Assembly: GCA_964498065.1 (NCBI GenBank)
Contig: CAZCFZ010000011.1
Coordinates: forward strand, 18,872 to 82,871
DNA: 64,000 nt
Source of the DNA: FEN-1297 sp964498065
GTDB lineage: Bacteria > Bacteroidota > Ignavibacteria > Ignavibacteriales > Ignavibacteriaceae
Reading direction: 5' to 3'
The number at the start of each line of letters is the position of its first letter. Position 1 is the first letter of the stretch. A model generated the notes under the pieces. It was not told where the DNA came from, ran no database searches, and worked only from the letters and a program-made list of their open reading frames with translations. This document shows, in pieces, positions 51,773 to 60,417 of this stretch. Both the position numbers and the translations under genes were made by a program.

Positions 51773-54382
51773 ATGAGCAAATATAATATTCTTATTGTCG
51801 AAGATGAAAATATTGTAGCTTTAAATATTAAAACCATTCTTAAACATCTTCATTATAATACATTAGGTCCGGTCTCCTCCGGAGAGGCTGCAATTGAACT
51901 AGCCGTAAGTCAAAAGCCTGATTTAATACTGATGGATATAAAACTACGCGGGAAATTGGACGGAATTGAAGCCGCCGAAATAATCAAAAAGACTACAGAT
52001 ATACCAATTATTTATGTTACGGCATACAGCGATGAAAAAATCCTGAAGCGGTCTGTAGCTTCCGATCCTTATGGTTACATCGTAAAACCATTCGATAAAA
52101 AGGAACTTAAAACCGCAATAGAAATTGCAATGTACAAATCTCAGTCTAAAAAAAGATTAAGACAAAGCGAAATAAAATTCCGAGATTTGATTGAACAAAT
52201 GAATGAAGGCGTAGTTCGGATTGATATGGATAATGTAATTCTCTTTGTAAACGAGCGCTTTTGTGAAATGGTTGGTTATTCAAGCAATGAATTAATCGGG
52301 AAAAAATTTAATGATCTCCTTTTATTCAATCCAAAGCAAGACTTAATAACAAAAAAGGGTAGGACAAAAGATAAAGAATTTTCCACCAGGTATGACCTTG
52401 AATTAAAGAAAAAAAACGAAGAAAATTTATGCGCTGAGGTAAGCAGTTCTGCGGTTACCGATGACGACGGGAAAGTTATAGGCTCTATCATTATTTTCTT
52501 AGATATATCGGGAAAAAGGGAAAGTGAAAAAATAGCTTCAAATCTTGCAGCCATTGTAGAATCTTCATTGGATGCAATATTTAGTGAAACACCTGAAGGG
52601 AGAATTATTTCATGGAATAACGGCGCCGTATTAATGTACGGTTATTCTGCTGAAGAAGTTATCGGCAAGCATGTTTCGATTCTTGTACCGCAGGAAAAGC
52701 GCAAGGAACAGGAAGAGATTATGTTAAAATTAAGGGGAGGAGAGTCTTTAAGTAATTTTGAAACTATTAGAATTAAAAAGGATAAAGAAAAGTTTTTTGT
52801 TTCACTAACCACATCGCCAATTAGAAACAGTAAGGGTGATATTATTGCATTTTCTACAATTGAACATAACATTGACAAACAAAAAAAGGCAGAGGAATTT
52901 GTTAGAATATCCGAACAGAAGTATAAAAATTTTTTCGAATATGCACCGGTTGGTATTTATACTTCCAATTTTGATGGAAACATCCTTTCCGCAAATTTAG
53001 CATTTGCAAAATTACTCGGCTGCAATACTCTTGAAGAATCACTTAACCTTAACCTTAACCGGGATATATATTTAGATAAAGAAATCAGGAATGAAATAAT
53101 AGAATATTATGAAAAAACATTTTCTCCCGCCGATGTGGAGGTTCAATGGAAAAAACAAAACGGAGATACTATTTGGGTTCAATTAAATTTTCATTCAATT
53201 AAAGATGGGAATGGAAGCTTACTGCATTATGAGGGTTTCGTAAGAGACATAACAAAGCATAAAAAAAGCGAGGAGCAAATATTAAAGTTGTCAAGGGCTG
53301 TTCAGCAAAGCCCCGTATCTATTATAATATTAAATACACGCGGAAATATCGAATATATTAATTCAAAATTTTCTCAGATTACGGGATATTCTCAGGAAGA
53401 AATAAAAAATTCCAGTCCAAATTTATTGTTAACGCAGATGCTGTCTCTTCCGGAAAAAAGAGTTATCTGGGACACCGTAACTTCCGGCCATGAATGGAAA
53501 GGCGAATTTAAACATTCAGGAAAAGATAAAAATATAATTTGGGAATCTGCTTCAATATCTCCAATTATAAATGAGCAGGGTAATACAACACATTACCTTG
53601 CAATTTTCCAGGATATAACAAAAAGAAAGATACAGGAAGAACAACTCATTATTGAAAAAGAAAAGGCTGAGAAGTCCGATCGATTGAAATCAGAATTCTT
53701 ATCCCAGATGTCTCACGAAATAAGAACACCGTTAAATAATATATTAGCTTACACTTCTCTCCTAAAAGAAGAATGCGAAGATAAACTCCCTGCCGGAATG
53801 GAATCTACATTTAACGTTATTGACGGCAGTTCAAAGAGATTAATAAGAACAATCGAATTGATCTTAAATTTATCAGGAATTCAAACCGGGAACTTCGAAC
53901 CTAATTTTGAAATATTCGACCTTGACAAGGATTTGCTGGAAGACCTGGTTATGGAGTTTTATTCAAAAGCCAAATTTAAAAATCTGTCTTTACAATATGA
54001 AAATAGAGAAGGTGAAATGCTTATCAAAGGCGACAAGTACTCTCTGGGACAGGTTTTTATCAATCTAATCGACAATTCAATTAAGTACACCGATAACGGA
54101 GAAATTACAATAGATATAAAAAAACTTGAAGATAAGATTGTTGTAAGCATAAAAGATACAGGCATAGGTATATCTAAAGAATATATACCAAAAATCTTTG
54201 AGCCTTTTGTTCAGGAAGATACAGGCAGGCATCGAAACATTGAGGGTACAGGTTTAGGTTTGGCATTAGTACAAAAATATGTCGAAATTAATAATGCAGA
54301 GATTAACTTTGTTAGTGAAAAGGGAAAAGGAAGTACTTTTAATGTTATGTTTGTGCCGGCTGCTGAAAATAAAACTACTTAA
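51773..54382 (+). CDS. Soluble receiver/4xPAS histidine kinase
   Basis: 869 aa. Intact N-terminal receiver (E10 D11, phospho-Asp55 in LILMDIKLRG, Lys in YIVKPFDKK). PAS domains at about 133-250, 255-370, 380-495 and 505-620, the last with TGYSQEEIKNSSPNLL. HisKA has His648 (FLSQMSHEIRTPL). The ATPase has DTGIGIS and GTGLGLAL. It has no membrane helix and no C-terminal receiver. The receiver-first layout suggests it receives phosphate from an upstream kinase, perhaps the two encoded before it. It ends tail-to-tail with the NtrC-type gene (8-base overlap of 3' ends). Confidence 0.95.
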   Translation: MSKYNILIVEDENIVALNIKTILKHLHYNTLGPVSSGEAAIELAVSQKPDLILMDIKLRGKLDGIEAAEIIKKTTDIPIIYVTAYSDEKILKRSVASDPYGYIVKPFDKKELKTAIEIAMYKSQSKKRLRQSEIKFRDLIEQMNEGVVRIDMDNVILFVNERFCEMVGYSSNELIGKKFNDLLLFNPKQDLITKKGRTKDKEFSTRYDLELKKKNEENLCAEVSSSAVTDDDGKVIGSIIIFLDISGKRESEKIASNLAAIVESSLDAIFSETPEGRIISWNNGAVLMYGYSAEEVIGKHVSILVPQEKRKEQEEIMLKLRGGESLSNFETIRIKKDKEKFFVSLTTSPIRNSKGDIIAFSTIEHNIDKQKKAEEFVRISEQKYKNFFEYAPVGIYTSNFDGNILSANLAFAKLLGCNTLEESLNLNLNRDIYLDKEIRNEIIEYYEKTFSPADVEVQWKKQNGDTIWVQLNFHSIKDGNGSLLHYEGFVRDITKHKKSEEQILKLSRAVQQSPVSIIILNTRGNIEYINSKFSQITGYSQEEIKNSSPNLLLTQMLSLPEKRVIWDTVTSGHEWKGEFKHSGKDKNIIWESASISPIINEQGNTTHYLAIFQDITKRKIQEEQLIIEKEKAEKSDRLKSEFLSQMSHEIRTPLNNILAYTSLLKEECEDKLPAGMESTFNVIDGSSKRLIRTIELILNLSGIQTGNFEPNFEIFDLDKDLLEDLVMEFYSKAKFKNLSLQYENREGEMLIKGDKYSLGQVFINLIDNSIKYTDNGEITIDIKKLEDKIVVSIKDTGIGISKEYIPKIFEPFVQEDTGRHRNIEGTGLGLALVQKYVEINNAEINFVSEKGKGSTFNVMFVPAAENKTT

Positions 54383-55769
54383 TATTTTTTGTTACTTCAA
54401 TCCCCAGCTGCTCCATCCTATATCTGAGTTTTGATCTCGATAAGCCTAAAATTTTGGCGGCTTTTACCTGATTGCCGTTTGTTATCTTCAAAGTCTTTTG
54501 TAAAAGTGTTCTTAATACCTGATCAATTTTAATACCTGTGGAGGGGATTTTTAAAACAAATTTACCATCATCAATAACCGCTGTAGAAACAGTTTCCTGC
54601 AGAAAGCCAAAGTGGTTTTCTTTTAATTCATTGCCATCCAAAAGGATAATTGCACGTTCCATTACATTACGCAGTTCACGAATGTTTCCTTTCCACGGAT
54701 AGGAAGTAAGAAGTCCCAGAGCTTCGGAATTTATACCTTTTATTTCTTTATTAAATTTTAGTGAAAATTCTTTTAAAAATGAATAGGCAAGAATCGGGAT
54801 GTCTTCTTTCCGTTCTCTTAAAGCAGGGATAAAAACATTTGCAACATTTAAACGATAATATAAATCCTCCCTAAAATTTCCGTTTTTTACTTCTTCTTCA
54901 AGATTTCTATTTGTAGCAGCAAGGACACGAACATCAACTGAAATTTCTTTTTCTCCGCCCAGCCTATAAAATTTCTTTTCCTGTAATACTCTCAGAAGTT
55001 TAACTTGAAGATCTAGAGAAAGCTCGCCTATTTCATCCAAGAGAATTGTTCCTCCGTTTGCAAGTTCAAATTTGCCCAGCTTGGTTTTCTGCATTGCGCC
55101 GGTAAAGGCTCCCTTTTCATGGCCGAACAACTCGCTTTCAGCTAATTCTTTAGGAATTGCCGAACAATTTATTTGAATAAACGATGCATTTTTTCTCGGA
55201 CTATTCTGATGAATATATCTTGCAAACACTTCTTTACCTGTCCCGCTTTCTCCTTCAAGCAAAATAGTTGTATCCGCACTGCCGGCCAATTTTTCAACGG
55301 AGGAAAGAAGTCTTTTTATTTTCGTACTTTTACCAAAAAATTCCCTGGTAAGCTCATCTTCTTTAACAATTAGTTGAAGTTTCTCAACCTCCGATTTTAA
55401 TGTTAAATTTTCCAAAGCCTTTTTAAGTACGAGTTGTAATTGTTCAATATCGATAGGCTTTAATAAAAAGTCGTACGCACCGGATTTAATAGCGGTTACA
55501 GCCATTTTAACATCTGAATATCCGGTAATCATAATTATGGGAATATGAAAAAATTTTTTTTGAAATTGTTTTAGAAGTTCCAGTCCATTGTGAGTGGTTA
55601 GGTAAATATCAAGCAGGATAATATCAGGTTCAAATCCTTCAATCTTATTAAATGCCTCTCCTCCGTCTTCGCACGTCTCGACATCATAACCAAGTTTGAT
55701 CAGAAGCTTTTTTAATGAAATGCAAATTAGGTTGTCGTCATCAATGATTAGTATTTTGAATTTCTGCAT
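54375..55769 (-). CDS. NtrC-family sigma-54 activator (FlrC/FlgR type)
   Basis: 464 aa: receiver with D10 D11 D12 and phospho-Asp54 (IILLDIYLTTH), AAA+ domain with Walker A GESGTGKE (173-180) and intact GAFTGA (220-225), R-fingers in LYYRLNVANVFIPALRERKE, and a C-terminal Fis-type HTH (NQVKAAKILGLSRSKLRYRM). It would activate sigma-54 transcription. The adjacent kinase, overlapping by 29 bases, is its likely partner. The flagellar setting suggests control of the basal-body operons. It could serve another regulon. Confidence 0.93.
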   Translation of the reverse strand: MQKFKILIIDDDNLICISLKKLLIKLGYDVETCEDGGEAFNKIEGFEPDIILLDIYLTTHNGLELLKQFQKKFFHIPIIMITGYSDVKMAVTAIKSGAYDFLLKPIDIEQLQLVLKKALENLTLKSEVEKLQLIVKEDELTREFFGKSTKIKRLLSSVEKLAGSADTTILLEGESGTGKEVFARYIHQNSPRKNASFIQINCSAIPKELAESELFGHEKGAFTGAMQKTKLGKFELANGGTILLDEIGELSLDLQVKLLRVLQEKKFYRLGGEKEISVDVRVLAATNRNLEEEVKNGNFREDLYYRLNVANVFIPALRERKEDIPILAYSFLKEFSLKFNKEIKGINSEALGLLTSYPWKGNIRELRNVMERAIILLDGNELKENHFGFLQETVSTAVIDDGKFVLKIPSTGIKIDQVLRTLLQKTLKITNGNQVKAAKILGLSRSKLRYRMEQLGIEVTKNIK

Positions 55770-56469
55770 TTTCCTTTTCTAAAAGTAGATTAAACTTTAT
55801 AAAGAATCTGGTGCCTGCTCCATATGTACTTTCAAAATCTAAAACTGCATTGGACTCTTCTAAGAGCATTTTACATACACTTAAACCCAGCCCGGTACCT
55901 TTTTCTTTATTTGTATAAAAATCCTGGAATATTTTCCCTTTATTTTCTTCCCTTATACCTATTCCATTGTCCCTAATTTCCCAAATTAAATAATTTGCGC
56001 CTTCCGAATATGTTTTTATTTTAATCTCACCATTAGTATTGCACGATTCAATTGCATTGGTAATTAAATTTATAAATACCTGTAAAAGTTTACTTTTGTC
56101 ATAATAACCTACGAAGTCCGACGGATCTAATTGAAGCACCATTTTGATGTTTTTTCTTTCTGCGTTAGTCCGCATAATATCATAAGCGCTTTTTGTTATT
56201 CCGTTTATTGAGCAAGCTTTTTTATCGTTAAAATTTTTACGGGTGAAAGTTAGAATGTCATCAATTAAATATTGGATACGCTCCAATGCATCCAAACAAA
56301 CAACCACAGATTCATTTGCTTCTGAAGGAAGTTCATTTTCAACCATTTTTAAATAATCAAGGTTTAATTTTATTACGGATAGAGGATTGCGAAGGTCATG
56401 CACCAAGCTGGCAGATAACTTGCCTAAAAGTTTTAATTTATCGTCCTGAACGGTATCAACTGTGGACAT
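55741..56469 (-). CDS. Soluble histidine kinase partner of the NtrC-type regulator (FlrB/FlgS type)
   Basis: 242 aa from ATG at 56469 (TTG at 56475 adds two residues). HisKA begins almost at the N-terminus with His24 (SLVHDLRNPL); N-box VFINLITNAIESC; DNGIGI; GTGLGL. It has no sensor domain or membrane helix, like FlgS/FlrB kinases that sense assembly of the export gate. It overlaps the response regulator gene by 29 bases, so the two are expressed together. Flagellar input is inferred from the neighbourhood. Confidence 0.88.
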   Translation of the reverse strand: MSTVDTVQDDKLKLLGKLSASLVHDLRNPLSVIKLNLDYLKMVENELPSEANESVVVCLDALERIQYLIDDILTFTRKNFNDKKACSINGITKSAYDIMRTNAERKNIKMVLQLDPSDFVGYYDKSKLLQVFINLITNAIESCNTNGEIKIKTYSEGANYLIWEIRDNGIGIREENKGKIFQDFYTNKEKGTGLGLSVCKMLLEESNAVLDFESTYGAGTRFFIKFNLLLEKENAEIQNTNH

Positions 56470-56545
56470 TACCAATTTATTATATTTTGACTCGAATAAT
56501 TTATAATTCTAAGCGGATATAATAAATATTTAGTAGATCATTAGC

Positions 56546-56576
56546 AAACTAAATTTAAAAAAAATTAAATTAGTTT
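56546..56576 (-). terminator. AT-rich inverted repeat downstream of flgM
   Basis: AAACTAAATTT (56546-56556) and AAATTAGTTT (56567-56576) form an imperfect stem with A/T-run loop. It lies about 33-63 bases after the flgM stop and could end the fliC-flgM unit. The stem is weak. Confidence 0.3.
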
Positions 56577-56608
56577 AAATAATTATAAATATGAGTGGAT
56601 AATATATT

Positions 56609-56872
56609 CTAACTATTCTTTATTTGATCTAAAATCTTATCGGCTACCTTGTTAATAACTTCGTCTTTATCATAAAAATTATTATTAATATTGTCCTTTA
56701 TCTTATCCATCTTCGTTTCTTGATCACTCGATTTTTGTATACTTAAAGCCTCTTTCGATAATTCGAGTTTATCCTTTACCGATTTACCCTTATTATTTGT
56801 ACTGTTCTTAGGCTTTTCAGTAGACTGTGTACCGGAAAAATAATTATTATTTGAAAGAGGTTTTATTTGCAT
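56609..56872 (-). CDS. flgM: Anti-sigma-28 factor FlgM
   Basis: 87 aa. The C-terminal half matches FlgM: DKLELSKEALSIQK then MDKIKDNINNNFYDKDEVIN and KVADKILDQIKN. The pattern is nearly the same as in B. subtilis FlgM (DKIEISSQAKEMQK...EKIAQLKAQIENGSYKVDA). The N-terminal half is disordered and Asn/Lys-rich, fitting an exported unstructured protein. FlgM holds FliA inactive until the hook is finished and is then exported. It follows the fliT-like gene by four bases. An internal sigma-28 promoter (56971-56997) lies upstream. Confidence 0.83.
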   Translation of the reverse strand: MQIKPLSNNNYFSGTQSTEKPKNSTNNKGKSVKDKLELSKEALSIQKSSDQETKMDKIKDNINNNFYDKDEVINKVADKILDQIKNS

Positions 56873-56876
56873 TTTT

Positions 56877-57200
56877 TCACCTGATATAGTTAACCAATTT
56901 TTTTTGATTTAAATTATATTTCATCTGAACACTTATTCTGTCCAATTCTCGCTTTTTATTCTCAATAATATTATCGAAAGATTTTTTTAATTGTTTAGTT
57001 AAATTAGTCAATTCGGGTTCAAAAATCATCAATTCTGCTTTAGTATAATTGGCTAAAAGAAACGATTTGTGCTTTTGTGACTCGTTTAACAGTTTTTTAA
57101 CATAGGAAAAATTCCTGTTAAAATTACTGTCCGTAATATCATTTATGCTTTTATCAGCCTCTATTAGTAGAAACTTGATCCGTTCTATTCTATTTTTCAT
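56877..57200 (-). CDS. FliT-like small coiled-coil flagellar chaperone
   Basis: 107 aa, all helical, basic, with heptad-like repeats: FLLIEADKSINDITDSNFNR, NESQKHKSFLLANYTKAELM, LTKQLKKSFDNIIENKKREL. It lies after fliD (6 bases) and before flgM, the place of fliT. FliT is the FliD chaperone. Sequence similarity is not obvious, so the name rests on size, helicity and position. It might instead be a FlgN-type chaperone. The coding region contains the flgM sigma-28 promoter. Confidence 0.6.
   Translation of the reverse strand: MKNRIERIKFLLIEADKSINDITDSNFNRNFSYVKKLLNESQKHKSFLLANYTKAELMIFEPELTNLTKQLKKSFDNIIENKKRELDRISVQMKYNLNQKKLVNYIR
56971..56997 (-). promoter_or_regulatory. Internal sigma-28 (FliA) promoter of flgM
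   Basis: Minus strand TAAA (56994-56997), 15 bases, TTCGATAA (56971-56978), 99 bases upstream of the flgM ATG and inside the fliT-like gene. The spacer begins CAATTAAAA, as at fliC. A sigma-28 promoter on flgM is known in other bacteria. Confidence 0.65.
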
Positions 57201-57206
57201 AATGAA

Positions 57207-59003
57207 TTAAGAGTTAAAATAATTAGTTATTGTAACGCCAAAATAAGTTTGTGCAGTATTTGTCAAATCTACGAGCTGTGCTTGAAGATCTTCATATTGA
57301 GTTCGTAATGTATCCGAGCTTTTGGTTATACTAGCTTGTGCGGACGAAATTCTGTCTGCATAATTTTGGATATTGGTGTCATATGCTGACTGTTGTTGAG
57401 TTAGATAACCGGTGGAGCCAACGTACGGGTTAAGTGAATTATAAAGTGTATTTGCAATTCCGTTTTCAGAACTGAATAAATCCTTTACTTGAGATAAATT
57501 GTTTGTTAAACTTTGGTTTAATAATGTACTATTGGATACGCTTAAGCCATTAGTGGAATCGAAAGAAATACCAATTGAAGAAAGCATATTAAGGGCATTT
57601 TGAGATAATCCCGAAACGGGACTTATTGCTGTTGATGTCATTATATTTAAAATTGATGACGCATTCATGTCACCAGACAATACCCCTCTTCCGGTGGTAG
57701 CTGATACAGCAGAGTTAGTTTTAAGATACTTATAAAGAGCATTAAAATTAGTAATAAAAGTATTTATCTGGGAGGTCATTGATGATGTATCGCTGTTAAC
57801 CGATACCGTAGCATTTGGATCGGAAGACTGCATAACTGAATTTAAATTAAAAGTTACTCCTGTAGCAAGATCACTAATGGAATTTGAGTCTCTTTGAATT
57901 TCGATTCCGTTGAAATTTAATTTAGCATTTAGCTGATTCCCGGAAAGAGAGGTATCCGAGTAAACATAACCGGCAGTATTGGAATTTTGAACGAAAGTAG
58001 TCCTGGTTGTACCAAGATTAAAATTTATTGAGCTTAATGCAGTACCGCTGCCTGTGTCCGAAATATTTTTTATTATGTTATCAAGTCCCGTATTTTTAGA
58101 AGTTACGGATAACTGTGATAAACCTGTAGAAGGTGTAAAAGCCGATGCAGTTACAACACCCGAAGCAGCTATTAAATTTGAAGTTGTGATTCCCAGATCG
58201 GCTGCAAGTGTCCCGCTCGAATCGGAAATACTAATGCTTTTTGAAGTATCATTACCGGTAATTTGAAGCATTTCGTTAGAAGAGTTATTTGGATCTGTTA
58301 CAATCTGCGCAGTTACTCCTGAAACATTTGAGTTAATATTTTGAACTAAATCCTTCAATATCTGATCGTAAGTTTCACTTCCGCTTCCGCCTGAATTTAC
58401 ACTAACCGTAGTTGTAGTTCCTCCTACATTAAAAGATATTGTGCTTGCTCCGCCTGTATAAGAATTAGCAGCAGTTTCAGATTGAGAAGTTACAACAGCC
58501 TGGTTAGAATTAATTGCATCGGCGATTTTTTGCATTACTGTTTGATTTGTTTCCCCGGTTCCGAAGGTTACGCTTACATTACTAACCAAATCACCCGAAG
58601 TTGAGCCTGTAGTAATCTGGAACGTATGTGTTCCCGTTATTGAATTTGCCGTACTTGAATCTAAGCTTTGAGATATTGCAATATCGCTTTTGGCAAGCTG
58701 TTCAACACGAATATCATAATTACCAACTGTAGCAGAATTACTAGCAGTTGCGGAAACAAAATTTGTGTTTGAAGAATTTGCCGCAATAGCTGCAAAAACT
58801 GAACTATTGTCCGTAGACGTAAAGCCTGACAATCCTGAAACAAGAGTATTAAGGTTCGATATTATGGAAGAATAAGAAGAAGATAAATTTTGATATTTGG
58901 TTTGAACGGTTTGTAATGGCGTTACATATATACTGGTTTGCTGCGATTGATACGCGCTAATTAATGAATTAATTCCGGATGTTGTTAAAATTGTTCCCGA
59001 CAT
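57207..59003 (-). CDS. fliD: Flagellar filament cap protein FliD
   Basis: 598 aa. N-terminal FliD domain: SGINSLISAYQSQQTSIYVT, then a YQNLSSSYSSIISNLNTLVS helix. The centre is a Ser/Thr/Asn-rich beta region, and a C-terminal coiled coil ends TNTAQTYFGVTITNYFNS. FliD caps the filament and folds incoming flagellin. It is four bases after fliS. Serine and threonine density is high, as in FliC and FlgE here, and could be glycosylated. Confidence 0.93.
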   Translation of the reverse strand: MSGTILTTSGINSLISAYQSQQTSIYVTPLQTVQTKYQNLSSSYSSIISNLNTLVSGLSGFTSTDNSSVFAAIAANSSNTNFVSATASNSATVGNYDIRVEQLAKSDIAISQSLDSSTANSITGTHTFQITTGSTSGDLVSNVSVTFGTGETNQTVMQKIADAINSNQAVVTSQSETAANSYTGGASTISFNVGGTTTTVSVNSGGSGSETYDQILKDLVQNINSNVSGVTAQIVTDPNNSSNEMLQITGNDTSKSISISDSSGTLAADLGITTSNLIAASGVVTASAFTPSTGLSQLSVTSKNTGLDNIIKNISDTGSGTALSSINFNLGTTRTTFVQNSNTAGYVYSDTSLSGNQLNAKLNFNGIEIQRDSNSISDLATGVTFNLNSVMQSSDPNATVSVNSDTSSMTSQINTFITNFNALYKYLKTNSAVSATTGRGVLSGDMNASSILNIMTSTAISPVSGLSQNALNMLSSIGISFDSTNGLSVSNSTLLNQSLTNNLSQVKDLFSSENGIANTLYNSLNPYVGSTGYLTQQQSAYDTNIQNYADRISSAQASITKSSDTLRTQYEDLQAQLVDLTNTAQTYFGVTITNYFNS

Positions 59004-59007
59004 ATGA

Positions 59008-59349
59008 TCACCTCTGCATATTAAAGGCAGTTAACCAGGATTCTCTTAATTCGGTTAAAATCTTATATACAATATCATAATTCTTGTCTCTCATTTCATT
59101 CTGACAGTATTGATAAAGTCTATGCAATCCTGTAGAGATTTCTACAACTTCTTCGCCATCCCATCTTAAAGAATTAATTAATTCCTGCAAAGCACTGTTG
59201 GTTTTTGAAAGATTTTTCCTCTGGCAGTTAAGTATTGCAAAATCATAAATCTTTATTAAAAGCTGCTGAGGAGTAGCTTCCAATATTTCTTTTACCAGGT
59301 AATTGTTAATCCGATTTGAATTTCGCTTTGCCAAAGTTGTATTATACAT
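59008..59349 (-). CDS. fliS: Flagellin export chaperone FliS
   Basis: 113 aa, four-helix FliS: LVKEILEATPQQLLIKIYDF, ILNCQRKNLSKTNSALQELI, GLHRLYQYCQNEMRDKNYDI and VYKILTELRESWLTAFNM. It binds flagellin and prevents premature polymerisation. AAGGA precedes the ATG at 59349. It follows fliC by 80 bases containing a hairpin. Confidence 0.94.
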   Translation of the reverse strand: MYNTTLAKRNSNRINNYLVKEILEATPQQLLIKIYDFAILNCQRKNLSKTNSALQELINSLRWDGEEVVEISTGLHRLYQYCQNEMRDKNYDIVYKILTELRESWLTAFNMQR

Positions 59350-59383
59350 TTTTTTCCTTTAATCCTTTTAGTAATTAGAAATC

Positions 59384-59408
59384 CCCCTCCATCTTTTAAA
59401 TGGAGGAG
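59384..59408 (-). terminator. Hairpin between fliC and fliS
   Basis: CCCCTCCAT (59384-59392) pairs with ATGGAGGAG (59400-59408) over nine bases (one G-U) with a 7-base loop, 22 bases after the fliC stop. The following minus-strand bases are GATTTCTAATT, a weak T stretch. It could partially terminate or stabilise fliC mRNA, keeping flagellin above fliS/fliD levels. Confidence 0.5.
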
Positions 59409-59429
59409 GAGTTTTCTAAAAGTTACCTA

Positions 59430-60326
59430 TTATTGAAAGAGTTTAAGCAGATTTCCCGGAGCCGAGTTCAATTGTGACAACATAGAAGTAGCAACTTGCT
59501 GCTGAATTTGACCTTTAGTTGCAGCTAATTGTTCCTGAGCTATATTAGCATCAAATAATCTTGACACGGAAGCTGTAGAGTTAGTGATAGCTGTAGATAA
59601 GAAATCACTCTTTACACTTAAACGCTGATCAAAGTTACCAATACTATCTAATGCTGAAGTTACTACTGCCCCTAAGGTGTCTAATGAACCAGCTATGCTT
59701 CCGATTGCATCAGAAGTTGTTCCTGTGGCAGCTAATGTAGTCAATGCATCAGCAACGGCAGTACTTACATTAGATAAACTAACATCGCCTACTGTAACGC
59801 TAGATGTACCAGTTAAAGATGAACCGGCGTTTGCATAATTAATGTTCAATGTATCTGTATAATCGGCACCGGTCTGGAATGAAAATACACCAGGAGAAGA
59901 GCTGCTGCCAACAGATGATAACAATGTACTATCGTTATATTTAGTCGTGGCAAAAATATTAGCTATTTCACTTGCCAGAGCTTTAATATCATTTGATGTA
60001 CTGGTATTATCTGTTGCAGGGTTTGTAGCAGTTGCAACCTTAGCTTTGAGCTGGGTTATAAGATCGTTAACATTACTAAGAGCAGATTCAGCCGTAGCAA
60101 GCATGTCCTGTGCATTACCAACATTCGATTGAGCCGCCTTCATAAGCTGTACCTTCTGATTAAGTGCCGTACCTACGTTATAACCAGAAGTATCATCCGC
60201 AACGGAGTTGATCCTTTTTCCCGTAGCTAGTTGTAACTGAGCTTTTTCGGTATTGGAATTAATAGTTGCTAACGCATTATATGCCATTAGCGCATCGATA
60301 TTGGTGTTAATTGAGAAACCACCCAT
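59430..60326 (-). CDS. fliC: Flagellin FliC
   Basis: 298 aa. N-terminal flagellin helix: FSINTNIDALMAYNALATIN, then LQLATGKRINSVADDTSGYN. C-terminal: NFDQRLSVKSDFLSTAITNS, then ANIAQEQLAATKGQIQQQVA and TSMLSQLNSAPGNLLKLFQ. The variable centre is short (about 60 residues, Ser/Thr/Gly-rich). Flagellin is the only one in the window. It has a GGAGG ribosome site, a sigma-28 promoter (60418-60444) and two leader hairpins. A TPR-glycosyltransferase gene upstream suggests the filament may be glycosylated. Confidence 0.97.
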   Translation of the reverse strand: MGGFSINTNIDALMAYNALATINSNTEKAQLQLATGKRINSVADDTSGYNVGTALNQKVQLMKAAQSNVGNAQDMLATAESALSNVNDLITQLKAKVATATNPATDNTSTSNDIKALASEIANIFATTKYNDSTLLSSVGSSSSPGVFSFQTGADYTDTLNINYANAGSSLTGTSSVTVGDVSLSNVSTAVADALTTLAATGTTSDAIGSIAGSLDTLGAVVTSALDSIGNFDQRLSVKSDFLSTAITNSTASVSRLFDANIAQEQLAATKGQIQQQVATSMLSQLNSAPGNLLKLFQ

Positions 60327-60359
60327 AATAAACCTCCATGTTTATTTAATTTTGTTTTT

Positions 60360-60412
60360 ACGGATATCCATATCCGTTTTTTGGTTATTTATTGAGAACT
60401 TTTCATTCTCAA
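60360..60412 (-). promoter_or_regulatory. Two hairpins in the fliC leader
   Basis: TTGAGAA/TTCTCAA (60392-60398, 60406-60412) has a 7-base loop and lies at the predicted 5' end of the mRNA. ACGGATAT/ATATCCGT (60360-60367, 60370-60377) is nearly palindromic. 5' stems often protect abundant messages; that role is inferred. Confidence 0.5.
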
Positions 60413-60417
60413 GTTTA

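Noticed and set aside
56637..56644. Perfect GCCGATAA (minus strand) inside flgM
   Set aside because: No TAAA at 15 bases upstream, and it lies in coding sequence with no gene just downstream.
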